From Streptomyces morookaense (GTDB lineage: Bacteria; Actinomycetota; Actinomycetes; Streptomycetales; Streptomycetaceae), in assembly GCF_013030945.1 (NCBI RefSeq), contig NZ_JABBXF010000029.1, forward strand, positions 1 through 64,000: a stretch of DNA of 64,000 nucleotides, in the 5' to 3' direction. Position numbers and translations under genes: made by a program. The number at the start of each line of letters is the position of its first letter. Within the stretch, counting starts at the first letter, position 1. This document shows, piece after piece, positions 1 through 10,206 of the stretch. The notes under the pieces were generated by a model. That model made no database searches, was not told the origin of the DNA, and saw only the letters and a list, made by a program, of their open reading frames with translations.

Positions 1-1
1 G

Positions 2-331
2 CACTGGCTGGGCGCCGAGGGCATGCCCCGCCGGTACGCCGACTATCTCGCCTCGGACGGCTTCACCGCGCTGAACACCATCTCCACCATCGGTTCCTTC
101 CTCCTCGGCCTGTCGCTGCTGCCGTTCTTCTACAACGTCTGGAAGACCGCCAAGTACGGCAAGAAGGTCGAGGTCGACGACCCGTGGGGCTTCGGCCGCT
201 CCCTGGAATGGGCCACCTCCTGCCCGCCGCCGCGGCACAACTTCGTGAGTCTGCCGCGCATCCGGTCCGAGTCCCCCGCGCTGGACCTGCACCGGCCGGA
301 GATCGCCGCAGCCGAACTGACGCGCCGCTGA
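2..331 (+). CDS. ctaD: Cytochrome c oxidase subunit I, C-terminal fragment
   Basis: This is the C-terminal 109 residues of the haem-copper oxidase catalytic subunit; the rest lies left of the window. The final transmembrane helix (…[20 protein letters not shown]…) and the cytoplasmic tail with [22 protein letters not shown] are characteristic of actinobacterial CtaD. In the aerobic aa3 oxidase this subunit carries haem a and the haem a3-CuB centre, but none of the metal ligands fall in the visible part. The frame is open from base 2, so the start is outside the window. The stop TGA is at 329-331. It is the only aerobic respiratory gene beside two nitrate reductase modules. Whether it is the main or a secondary ctaD copy cannot be told from this fragment. 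Confidence 0.93.
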   Translation, partial: HWLGAEGMPRRYADYLASDGFTALNTISTIGSFLLGLSLLPFFYNVWKTAKYGKKVEVDDPWGFGRSLEWATSCPPPRHNFVSLPRIRSESPALDLHRPEIAAAELTRR

Positions 332-348
332 AGGAGGAGATGGACCAC

Positions 349-783
349 ATGCCGCGCACTCTCCTCGCCCTCGGCGCCGCGGTGATCGGCGCAGCCGGCT
401 GCGTCTGGTATCTGCCGGCCCTGTCCGACCTCCGGGCCGGCGACGACCGGCCGCCTGCCCTGCGGACCGCGGCCCTCGCCTGCCTGACGGGGTGGGGAAC
501 TCTTGCCGCCGTCGTGCTCCTGCTGCTCGCGCAGGCCCCGTGGCGCGTTGCCGGAGCCGTTGCCGCGGTCGGGGCGGCGGCCGCCTCGTCCCTCGCCGTG
601 CGCGCCGGGCTGCTGCGGCGCCGCGACCGGCGCGAGGCCGGGCAGTGGGCGGAGCAGCTCGGGGCGCCGCCGGTCGCCGCCCCCGGGCGGCCCGGCCGGA
701 CCGCTCTGGCGTGGGGGCTGTCGGGGGTTGCCCTCGCGGCCGCGGGAACGCCGTTCCTGGTGCGGCAGTTGCTCTTGGCCTAG
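349..783 (+). CDS. Small membrane protein of unknown function downstream of ctaD
   Basis: This predicted protein of 144 residues follows ctaD by 17 bases and is probably co-transcribed. The chosen ATG at 349 has an AAGGAGG-type ribosome site about 11 bases upstream; an in-frame ATG at 340 sits too close to that site. I see about four hydrophobic segments: an N-terminal one (LLALGAAVIGAAGCVWYL), two in the middle (…LAAVVLLLLAQ… and …VAGAVAAVGAAAASSLAV…) and a C-terminal one (LAWGLSGVALAAAGTPFLV). Between the last two is an Arg-rich loop. No cofactor motif is visible. Position after the oxidase gene suggests a terminal-oxidase-associated membrane protein, which is inference only. Confidence 0.7.
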   Translation: MPRTLLALGAAVIGAAGCVWYLPALSDLRAGDDRPPALRTAALACLTGWGTLAAVVLLLLAQAPWRVAGAVAAVGAAAASSLAVRAGLLRRRDRREAGQWAEQLGAPPVAAPGRPGRTALAWGLSGVALAAAGTPFLVRQLLLA

Positions 784-848
784 CGGCACCTCGCGTCAGG
801 TGTGACCTGGTGGCGGGGTCCCCCGCAGCCCGATGCGCACGCAAGTGA

Positions 849-880
849 GGCCCCGGGGACATTGCGTCCGCGGGGCCTTT
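849..880. terminator. Bidirectional hairpin terminator
   Basis: A G/C-rich inverted repeat (GGCCCCGGGGAC with GTCCGCGGGGCC, loop ATTGC) is followed by TTT. It lies between the convergent small membrane protein and the SnoaL-like gene and could stop transcription from both sides. Confidence 0.7.
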
Positions 881-882
881 CG

Positions 883-1386
883 TCATCCTGTCGGCACCGC
901 CGAGGAATGGTGGTTGACGATGAACCACTTGCCCCGGCACCGCTCGTAGACGAACGTGTAGCGGGCGTCGACCTTCGACTTGCTGCCGTCCTTGTTGGTC
1001 AGCGTGAACTCGTACAGTCCGCTGTCGACGGCATCGTTGCGACCCAGGATCTTGATGTGCCGCTCCTGGATGCGGCCGACCGGCTTGCTCTCCAGGAAAT
1101 GCTTGAAGTAGTCGACCCGCGCCGCCCGCGTGGTGCGGATCTCGGAGGAGACGGTCGGCAGCAGCACGGCGTCGGGGGCGTACAGGTCTGCGACACGGTT
1201 CGCATTGCCGGTGGCCAGAGCCGCGTTCCAGCGATCGAACAGGGCCTTGACCTGCCCCTTGGTGGGATGGTGCTTCCCGGTTCTCGATTCCGCGGCGTGC
1301 GCCGTCCCGGCTCCGGTGAACAGCGGCAGCGCCAGCACGGCGACGGTGGCGACAGCGGTCGAGGCGGAATGCCTGCGCCTCAGCAT
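883..1386 (-). CDS. Secreted SnoaL-like / SgcJ-EcaC family protein
   Basis: The protein has 167 residues with an N-terminal signal peptide: Arg-rich start, hydrophobic core ASTAVATVAVLALPL, and AHA-AES as likely cleavage site. The mature part has the cone-shaped NTF2/SnoaL-like fold pattern of the SgcJ/EcaC and CaMKII-association (DUF4440) group: VKALFDRWNAALATGNANRVADLYAPDAVLLPT at the start, and YTFVYERCRGKWFIVNHHSS at the end. Members of this fold include isomerases, hydrolases and small-ligand binders, so activity cannot be assigned. The ATG at 1386 has a good GGAGG about 7 bases upstream; a longer reading from 1443 is not supported. It is a single gene downstream of narI and unlike the nitrate genes in role. 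Confidence 0.78.
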   Translation of the reverse strand: MLRRRHSASTAVATVAVLALPLFTGAGTAHAAESRTGKHHPTKGQVKALFDRWNAALATGNANRVADLYAPDAVLLPTVSSEIRTTRAARVDYFKHFLESKPVGRIQERHIKILGRNDAVDSGLYEFTLTNKDGSKSKVDARYTFVYERCRGKWFIVNHHSSAVPTG

Positions 1387-1541
1387 GGAATACCTCCTGC
1401 GTAGGAACAGGGTCAGCTTCCCCCGGCGCAGTCGATCCTGCATGTCGGCGCAGCAGCCGGGGGAACGGCCGGTTCCGTCGGGCGGGTCTGCGCCCAGTCA
1501 GGGGCGCGGGGAACTCCGCGCCCGCACGGCGGAGCTGTCCC

Positions 1542-2282
1542 TTACGGTGCCCCGCCCCACCCGCGTCGCGGGGCCCGGGTGCCCAGGCCGGGTTCGCGGG
1601 TGCGGTAGACGATGTAGGGGCGCCACAGGTAGCCCACGGGTGCCGTCAGCATGTGGACGAGCCGGGTGAAGGGCCAGAAGGCGAACAGCAACAGTGCGCT
1701 GACGGCGTGCAGTTGGAAGAGCACGGGTGCCCCGCTCATCAGCTGTGGGTCGGGGTGCAGGACGAACAGGGAGCGGAACCAGGGCGAGATGGTGCTCCGG
1801 TAGTCGTACCCCTCCCCCACCAGGTTGGCGACGACGGTGGCGGCCAGGCCGAGTGCGATCGTCGTGGTGAGCGAGAGGTACATGGCCTTGTCGTTGCGCG
1901 TCGTGGCGGAGAGGACCGGGCCGACGGTGCGGCGGCGGTGGACGAGGACGGCGAGGCCGCCCAGGGTGCAGACCCCGGCGGCCGTGCCGAGCGCGACGGC
2001 CGTGACGTGGTAGGTGTGCTCGCCGATGCCGGCGGCCTCGGTCCAGGTCTTGGGGACGATCAGGCCGCCGATGTGGCCGGCCAGGACGAGCAGGATGCCG
2101 AAGTGGAAGACGGGGCTGCCGATGCGCAGCAGGCGGTTCTCGTAGAGCTGGGAGGACCGGGTGGTCCATCCGAACTTGTCGTAGCGGTAGCGCCAGACGT
2201 GGCCGAGGACGAAGACGAGGAGGACGAGGTAGGGCAGGACCACCCACAGGAGCGTCTGCCAGATGGTCGGCGTGTGGCGCAT
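1542..2282 (-). CDS. narI: Respiratory nitrate reductase gamma subunit (cytochrome b), copy 1
   Basis: NarI (246 residues) anchors the NarGH catalytic dimer in the membrane and oxidises menaquinol through two b haems. Five hydrophobic helices are visible. Conserved His residues lie in GHVWRYRYDKFGW, in the GSPVFHFG…LAGHIGG stretch, and near the C-terminus in FQLHAVSALLLFAFWPFTRLVHM, matching the positions of family haem ligands. The C-terminal WRPYIVYRTREP is also typical. The ATG overlaps the narJ stop codon by one base, so translation is coupled. It is the last gene of narK-G-H-J-I copy 1. No separate promoter is apparent. Confidence 0.95.
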   Translation of the reverse strand: MRHTPTIWQTLLWVVLPYLVLLVFVLGHVWRYRYDKFGWTTRSSQLYENRLLRIGSPVFHFGILLVLAGHIGGLIVPKTWTEAAGIGEHTYHVTAVALGTAAGVCTLGGLAVLVHRRRTVGPVLSATTRNDKAMYLSLTTTIALGLAATVVANLVGEGYDYRSTISPWFRSLFVLHPDPQLMSGAPVLFQLHAVSALLLFAFWPFTRLVHMLTAPVGYLWRPYIVYRTREPGLGTRAPRRGWGGAP

Positions 2283-2904
2283 CAGAGGCCTCTTGCGGGG
2301 TCGGGTGCGAAGGGGGCCAGACCCACCTGTTCCTCCGGGGGGCCTTCGGCTGCGAGGCGGGCGACGGCGGTGTGTTCGCCGCCGGTCAGTCGGGGCAGCG
2401 TGGCGCGGACGGAGTCGAGCACGTGGGACCAGGGCGAGCCGGTCTCGCGCAGGGCCAGGCGCAGGAGTTCGATGCCGGCGCGGTGGTCGCGGAGCAGGCG
2501 GCTGCCGTCGCGGGTGCCGACGGCGGCGGCGAATTCCAGGACGACGGCGAGGTGGTCGGGCAGTTCCTCGTCCGTCAGATGCCAACCGGCCGCGGCGTAG
2601 GTGCGTTTCAGGCGCAGCAGGGCGAGGCCTCGTTTGCGGGTGTCGCCGTGGGCGTAGTAGGTCAGGAACAGGCAGCAGCGCTTGCGGTGGTCGAAGGTGG
2701 CGACATACTCGGCGGCGGTGTCCTCCTGTGTCCGGCCGTCGAGGTGCTCGGCGAAGGCCAGCAGGGGGGCGCCGGCCCGGTCCGGCAGTGTGGCGGCGGC
2801 CCGGCGGGCCAGGGGCAGGCGGTGCTGCCGGAAGTGGTCGTCGGGGTAGGCCAGCAGCAGGGACTGGGTCTGCCAGGCGCGCGGCATCCAGGCGTCGGGC
2901 GGGG

Positions 2905-2908
<4 letters not shown>
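2282..2908 (-). CDS. narJ: Nitrate reductase assembly chaperone NarJ, copy 1
   Basis: This 208-residue member of the NarJ/TorD chaperone family binds apo-NarG, helps molybdenum cofactor insertion and holds NarGH until docking on NarI. Family features seen are LLLAYPDDHFRQHR near the N-terminus, the central YVATFDHRKRCCLFLTYYAHGDTRKRG block, and LPDHLAVVLEFAA. Length is close to the usual 200-240 residues. The start overlaps narH by four bases (ATGA) and the stop overlaps narI by one. NarJ is an assembly factor, not part of the final enzyme. Confidence 0.94.
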
Positions 2909-4580
<1,672 letters not shown>

Positions 4581-4581
<1 letters not shown>

Positions 4582-7500
4582 CAGTACTGCACCTCCTGCG
4601 AGCGGCGGCGGATCACGGTGATCTCGTCGCGCTGGTTGCCGGTGGGTCCCAGGTAGTTGAAGGCGTAGGAGAGCTGGGCGTAGCCGCCGATGAGGTGGGT
4701 GGGTTTGATCAGCAGCCGGGTCAGGGAGTTGTGGATGCCGCCGCGGCGGCCGGTGGTCTCGGTGCGGGGGACGTCGATGAGGCGGTCCTGGGCGTGGTGC
4801 ATGTAGACGGTGCCCTCGGGCATCCGGTGCGAGACGACGGCCCGGGCGACGACGACGCCGTTGCGGTTGACGGCCTCGATCCAGTCGTTGTCGTGGATGC
4901 CCGTCTTCCCGGCGTCTTGCGCGCTCATCCAGATGGTCGGGCCGCCCCGGGAGAGGGAGAGCATGAAGAGGTTGTCCTGGTATTCGGAGTGGATGGACCA
5001 CTTGTTGTGCGGGGTCAGGTAGCGCACGGTGAGGCCGAGTTCGCCGTTGTCGCCGATCTGCGGTTCACCGAAGAGGGCGTGCATGTTCAGCGGCGGCCGG
5101 TAGACGGGCAGTTGTTCGCCGAGTGCGGCGATCCAGTCGTGGTCGAGGTAGAAGTGCTGGCGCCCGGTGAGGGTGTGCCACGGCTTGAGGCGTTCGACGT
5201 TGACGGTGAAGGGCGCGTAGCGGCGTCCTCCGGCCTCGGAGCCGGACCACTCGGGCGAGGTGATGACGGGGACGGGCGCGCTCTGGGTGTCGGCGAAGGC
5301 GATCCGTTTCCCCTCGTGTTCGGCGGCGAGGTCGGCCAGCCGGGTGCCGGTGCGGGCCTGAAGGGTGCGGAACCCCTGGGTGGCCAGGCGGCCGTTGGTG
5401 GTGCCGGACAGGGCCAGGATCGCCTCGCAGGCGTCCACGTCGCGGGCGAGGGACGGGCGCCCGTCGGCGACTCCGCCGCGCACGGTGCCGTTCTTGCGGC
5501 GCAGGTGCTCGAGTTCGGCCTCCACCCGGTAGGTGATGCCCTTGGTGGTCAGCCCCCGGGTGTCCGGCAGCGGGCCGAGGGCGGCCATCTTCTCGGCGAC
5601 GGCGGCGTAGTCGCGCTCGACGACCAGCAGTTTCGGCATGGTGCGGCCGGGCACCGGATCGCATTCCCCGGCCTTCCAGTCGCGGACGCGGCCGTGCGGG
5701 GTGGCCAGGGCGTCGGGGGTGTCGTGCGTCAGGGGTGCGGCGACGAGGTCCTGCCGGGTGCCCAGGTGGCCGGCGGCGAGGCGGCTGAAGGCGCGGGCGA
5801 GTGCGTGGAAGGCGTCCCAGTCGGTGCGGGTCTGCCAGGGCGGGGCGATGGCCGGGTTGAAGGAGTGGACGAAGGGGTGCATGTCCGTGGTGCTCAGGTC
5901 GTGCTTCTCGTACCAGGTGGCGGCGGGGAGCACGATGTCCGAGTGGACGGTGGTGCTGGTCATCCGGAAGTCCAGGGTGAGCAGCAGGTCGAGTTTGCCG
6001 GTGGGGGCCTCCTCCCGCCAGACCACGTCGCGGGGGCGGGCGCGGGGCGGGGTCTCGGTGGCGCGGACGGCCGAGTCGGTGCCCAGGAGGTGTTTGAGGA
6101 AGTATTCGTTGCCCTTGGCGGAGGAGCCCAGGAGGTTGGCGCGCCACACGGTCAGGACGCGGGGGAAGTTGCGCGGGTCGTCAGGGTCCTCGCCCGCGAA
6201 CCGCAGCCTTCGTGCGGTGAGTTCGGCGACGACGTGGTCGGCGGGGCTGCGTCCGGCCGCCGTGGCCTCGTCGGCGAGGTCGAGGGGGTTGCGGTCGAAG
6301 GTGGGGTAGGAGGGCATCCAGCCCATACGGGCGGACGCGGCGATGACGTCGGCGGTGGACAGGCCCGCGAAGGGTGTGCCGCGGCCGGCTGCGGCGAGGG
6401 TGTCGGCGCCGAAGTGGTCGTAGCGGAACTGGTCGGTGTGCAGGTACCAGTAGGCGGTCTGGATCATCTGGCGGGCGGGCCGGTTCCAGTCGGACGCGGT
6501 GGCCAGCATGGAATAGCCGGTGACGGGACGGACCTTCTCCTGTCCGACGTAGTGGGCCCAGCCGCCGCCGTTGACGCCCTGGCAGCCGGTGAGGGTCGTG
6601 AGGGTGAGGAAGGCGCGGTAGATGGTGTCGGAGTGGAACCAGTGGTTCGTCCCCGCCCCCATGATGATCATTGAACGCCCTTGGGACTCCTCGGCGTTGG
6701 CGGCGAACTCCCGGGCGATGCGGGCGGCCACGGCGGCGGGTACGCCGGTGACCGTCTCCTGCCAGGCCGGGGTGTACGGCTGGTCCGGGTCGCCGTAGCC
6801 CGCGGGCCACGTCCCGGGCAGTCCGTCGCGGGCCACTCCGTACTGTGCGAGGAGCAGGTCGTACACGGTGGTCACCAGGCGGCCGCCGACGCGGCGTACG
6901 GGGACGCCGCGCAGCAGGCCGGCCGCTGCGCCGTCGGCCGCGTCGAAGCGCGGCAGCCGCACCGGCACCGCGCCGTCCGGTCCCCCGGCCGCCGACAGCA
7001 GCGGGTCGATGCCGCCGAGGTCGAGGTTCCAGCGCCCGGCCCCTGACTCGCCGAACCGGTCGCCCAGCGTGCCGTTGGGCACGACGGGCCGGCCGGTGGC
7101 GGAGTCCAGCAGCACGGTGCGGAAGGCGGCGTGCTCCGCACGGGCCGCCTCACCGCCGAGGTCCTCGGCGGTGAGGAACTTGCCGGGAACGTACGCCCCT
7201 TGGCCGTTCTCCTCCAGCGCGACGAGGAAGGGCAAGTCGGTGTACTGCTTGACGTAGCCGTCGAAGTAGGCGCACTGCCGGTCGGTGAAGAACTCCTTGA
7301 GGACGACATGTCCCATGGCCATCGCGAGCGCACCGTCGGTGCCGGGGCGGGCGGCCAGCCATTCGTCGGCGAACTTGACGTTGTCGGCGTAGTCCGGTGA
7401 GACGGCGACGACCTTCTGGCCGCGGTAGCGGGCCTCGGCCATCCAGTGCGCGTCCGGCGTACGGGTCACCGGCAGATTGGAGCCCCACATGATCAGGTAT

Positions 7501-8360
7501 CCGGCGTCCCACCAGTCACCGGACTCGGGTACGTCCGTCTGGTCGCCGAAGACCTGCGGCGAGGCGACGGGCAGGTCCGCGTACCAGTCGTAGAACGACA
7601 GCATCACCCCGCCGAGCAGCGAGTAGAACCGGGCTCCGGCGGCGTGCGAGACCATCGACATCGCCGGGATCGGCGAGAATCCGGCCAGCCGGTCCGGCCC
7701 GTGCCCCTTGATGGTGTGCACATGGGCCGCGGCCGCCATCTCGACCGCCTCGTCCCAGCCCGCCCGCACCAGGCCGCCCCGGCCTCGCGCCGCCTTGTAA
7801 CGGCGGGAGCGCTCCGGGTCGGAGACGATGTCCGCCCACGCCAGCACCGGGTCGCCGAGCCGGGCCTTGGCCTCGCGGTACATCCGCAGCAGGATGCCGC
7901 GCACATAGGGGTATCGGACGCGCGTCGGCGAGTAGGTGTACCAGGAGAAGGCGGCACCGCGGGGGCAGCCCCGGGGTTCGTACTCCGGCCGGTCCGGGCC
8001 GACACTGGGGTAGTCCGTCTGCTGGGACTCCCAGGTGATGATGCCGTCCTTGACGTACACCTTCCACGAGCACGAGCCGGTGCAGTTCACCCCGTGCGTG
8101 GAGCGCACCACCTTGTCGTGCGACCAGCGGTCCCGGTAGAAGTCGTCCGCCCGCCGCCCGCCCTTCCGGTGGACGGTGCGCAGGTCGTCGGAGATGTCGG
8201 CCCGGGTGAGGAACCTGCGGGCCCGCACGAGAGCCTCGGTCAACTCGCCGTCCAGGCGGGCCTGTTCACGGTCCGGCTCGGCGGCCACGGCCTCGCCCTC
8301 CTCCGGGCCTCGCGGCCCTTGTCGTCCGCGGCTCGCAGCATGGTGATACGCGAACCTCAC
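4581..8360 (-). CDS. narG: Respiratory nitrate reductase alpha subunit (molybdenum), copy 1
   Basis: NarG reduces nitrate to nitrite at a Mo-bisMGD centre facing the cytoplasm. The FS0 cluster motif HGVNCTGSC (His89, Cys93, Cys97 counted from the GTG at 8360) and the downstream CPRGAAFSWYTYSP Cys are present. The segment containing the Mo-ligand Asp (FYDWYADLPVASPQVFGDQTDVPESGDWW) is intact. The C-terminus has the typical FNYLGPTGNQRDE and RRRS. Reading from 8360 gives 1259 residues, similar to E. coli NarG. The start is uncertain: no clear ribosome site precedes 8360, and the first 40 residues are low-complexity, so a later GTG could be used. There is no twin-Arg signal, as expected for cytoplasmic NarG. 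narK lies 80 bases upstream, so the five genes are probably one transcript. Confidence 0.95.
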
Positions 8361-8440
8361 GCGTCACCATGCCGCAGCGCCCGCGCTCCGGGGGCGCACG
8401 ACGCGCTTCGGACCTCCGTTTGCCGGGCCTGCCGCCGTGC

Positions 8441-9706
8441 TCAGCCGGACGCGGCCGCTGCTCCTGCCGCCGTCGCGCGGGCCGCGTCCTTGCGCACCCG
8501 GGTCAGGGTGAAGGCCAGTGCGGCCGCCGCGATGACGGAGAGGAGGGCGAGGCCCAGGGCGTAGGAGCCGTAGGTCCCGTAGAGGGTTCCCATCAGCAGG
8601 GGCGGGACGAAGCCGCCCAGGCCGCCGGCGGCACCGACGACACCGGTGACCGAGCCGACCTGGTTCGCCGGTGTCAGCAGGGCGACCAGCGCGAAGGTGG
8701 CTCCGCTGCCTGCCCCCAGCGCGGCGGCCATCGCGAGGAACGCGGCCGTGCCCGCCGGCATCAGGGGCGGTGCGGCGGCCTGGGCGGCCGCACCGGCGAC
8801 GACGACCGCCAGCGACGCGGCCAGGACCCGCGCCGGCCCGATGCGGTCCGACAGCCAGCCGCCCACCGGCCGCATGGCGACGGCGAGCAGCACGAATCCC
8901 GCCATGCGGTTGGCCGCGTCGGCCTGGGCGAGGCCATAGCCGGTCTTGAGGTACGTGGGCAGGTAGACGGAGAAGGCCACGTAGCCGCCGAAGGTCACCG
9001 CGTACAGGGCGGACGCCTGCCAGGTGACGCCGAGCCGGGCGGTGGCGGCCAGCCGCCGCGCCAGCGGCTCGGTGGGCACCGCGCGGCCGGGGGCGTCCCT
9101 GAGCAGGACGAAGGACAGGACCGCGTAGGCGGCCAGGACGCCGGCGGTGATCAGGAAGGGACAGGCCGTGCCGTGCGCGTCGACCAGGCGCACCGTGGTC
9201 AGCGCGCTGATGGCCGTGCCGCCCATGCCCGCGCCGAACAGGCCGATCGCCAGGCCGCGCCGCTCGGGCGGGAACCAGGCGCCGACGAAGGGCACGCCCA
9301 CGGCGAAGGACGTGCCGCCGATGCCGAGGAAGAAGCCTCCGGCCAGCAGGCCCCACAGCGACGAGTGGCCCGAGAGCCCGAGGTACAGCACGGGGACGAC
9401 GGTGGCGGCCGACACCAGGGGGAACATCACGCGCCCGCCGAACCGGTCGGTGAGCGCCCCGACCGGGATGCGGCCGAGCGACCCCACCACGACCGGTACG
9501 GCGACGAGCAGGGACTGTTCGAACGAGCTGAGCTCCAGGATGTCCTTGAACCGGGGGCCGAGCGGGCTGAGCAGTGCCCACGCCCAGAAGTTGACTGCGA
9601 ACCCGACCGTGGCGAGTACCAGCATGACGCCCGGGCGGGCGGCCGGGGAGGCCCGGCGCGCGTCGGCGGGTCGTGCGTCGTGGGTCAGGTGCTGCGGAGC
9701 GCGCAT
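8441..9706 (-). CDS. narK: NarK-type nitrate/nitrite transporter (MFS)
   Basis: This 421-residue major facilitator protein has about 12 hydrophobic segments. Family marks include GFAVNFWAWALLSPLGPRFKD in helix 1, GRIPVGALTDRFGGRVMFP in the helix 2-3 loop, and Gly-rich nitrate-signature-like stretches such as GFFLGIGGTSFAVGVPFVGAWFPPERRG. NarK proteins import nitrate and/or export nitrite during respiration. The ATG at 9706 has GGAGAGG about 6 bases upstream; the longer reading from 9934 would run through the promoter boxes. It is the first gene of nitrate module 1. Two candidate DevR-type boxes lie about 91-105 and 158-171 bases upstream of the ATG. Confidence 0.94.
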   Translation of the reverse strand: MRAPQHLTHDARPADARRASPAARPGVMLVLATVGFAVNFWAWALLSPLGPRFKDILELSSFEQSLLVAVPVVVGSLGRIPVGALTDRFGGRVMFPLVSAATVVPVLYLGLSGHSSLWGLLAGGFFLGIGGTSFAVGVPFVGAWFPPERRGLAIGLFGAGMGGTAISALTTVRLVDAHGTACPFLITAGVLAAYAVLSFVLLRDAPGRAVPTEPLARRLAATARLGVTWQASALYAVTFGGYVAFSVYLPTYLKTGYGLAQADAANRMAGFVLLAVAMRPVGGWLSDRIGPARVLAASLAVVVAGAAAQAAAPPLMPAGTAAFLAMAAALGAGSGATFALVALLTPANQVGSVTGVVGAAGGLGGFVPPLLMGTLYGTYGSYALGLALLSVIAAAALAFTLTRVRKDAARATAAGAAAASG

Positions 9707-9796
9707 GGCGTCCCTCTCCTCGGATGTGCAAGAGCCTGCCGCGCCGAGCGCGGCAACCCCCCGTATCAGGATCAGCGCGAACACACCGGGACACAC

Positions 9797-9811
9797 GGGC
9801 TGAACGGGCCC
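9797..9811. promoter_or_regulatory. Candidate DevR/OsdR-type box upstream of narK
   Basis: GGGCTGAACGGGCCC, 91-105 bases upstream of the narK ATG. It resembles the near-palindrome seen in other promoter gaps of this window and is nearly identical to the box before the PNPOx-like gene (GGGCTGAACGGCCC). Confidence 0.5.
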
Positions 9812-9863
9812 ATTCCCGGCCGGACGGCGGCCCCTTCCCCGGGGCCACCCGGACCATCCACCC

Positions 9864-9877
9864 GGGCCGAAGGTCCC
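9864..9877. promoter_or_regulatory. Candidate DevR/OsdR-type box in the narK-feoA gap
   Basis: GGGCCGAAGGTCCC. Its reverse complement, GGGACCTTCGGCCC, matches 11 of 14 positions of the mycobacterial DosR core GGGACTTTAGTCCC. It sits 158 bases before narK and 93 bases before feoA, so it could serve either direction. Confidence 0.6.
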
Positions 9878-9926
9878 CGATCTGCACCGGATCGCCCGTG
9901 CCGGCCCCTTCCGCGCAGTTTTGAAC

Positions 9927-9945
9927 CAAGGCAAGCCTTACCTTT
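9927..9945. promoter_or_regulatory. Candidate iron box (DmdR/IdeR operator) upstream of feoA
   Basis: The 19-bp CAAGGCAAGCCTTACCTTT, read on the opposite strand, matches the DtxR/IdeR/DmdR consensus TTAGGTTAGGCTAACCTAA at 12 positions, including the central AGGCT and both GG/CC blocks. It ends 24 bases before the feoA ATG, where a bound repressor would block transcription. This predicts iron repression of feoABC. Confidence 0.65.
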
Positions 9946-9969
9946 TCCGTGATCGACGCGGAGGTATCC

Positions 9970-10206
9970 ATGACACTGCACGACTGCGCACCGGGTGTGC
10001 GCGTACGGCTGGGCAGGCTCCGCCTGCCCGGGCCCGACCGCCTCAGGCTCTCCGGCCTGGGGTTCCTGCCGGGCCACGAGGTCCTGGTCATCGGGCGGGG
10101 TGCGGCAGGAGGCCTGGTGGTGGCCCTCGGGGACGCCCGGTACGCCGTCGACGCGGACACCGCGCGCGGGATACGGGTGACCGCCGTCGTGGACTCCCAT
10201 GTCTAG
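9970..10206 (+). CDS. feoA: FeoA, SH3-like accessory protein of ferrous iron uptake
   Basis: This 78-residue SH3-fold protein matches the FeoA pattern: an N-terminal segment with CAPGVRVRLGRLRLPGPDRLRLSGLGFLPG, then EVLVIGR, and VVALGDARYAVDADTARGIRV at the end. FeoA is needed for full activity of the FeoB ferrous iron transporter in several bacteria. The ATG at 9970 has GGAGG five bases upstream. The gene overlaps feoB by eight bases. An iron-box-like operator lies just upstream, and a DevR-type box further upstream. Confidence 0.85.
   Translation: MTLHDCAPGVRVRLGRLRLPGPDRLRLSGLGFLPGHEVLVIGRGAAGGLVVALGDARYAVDADTARGIRVTAVVDSHV

Noticed and set aside
802..1404. A 200-codon plus-strand ORF across 802-1404
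   Set aside because: It lies antisense to the secreted SnoaL-like gene, which has a clear signal peptide, fold pattern and ribosome site.
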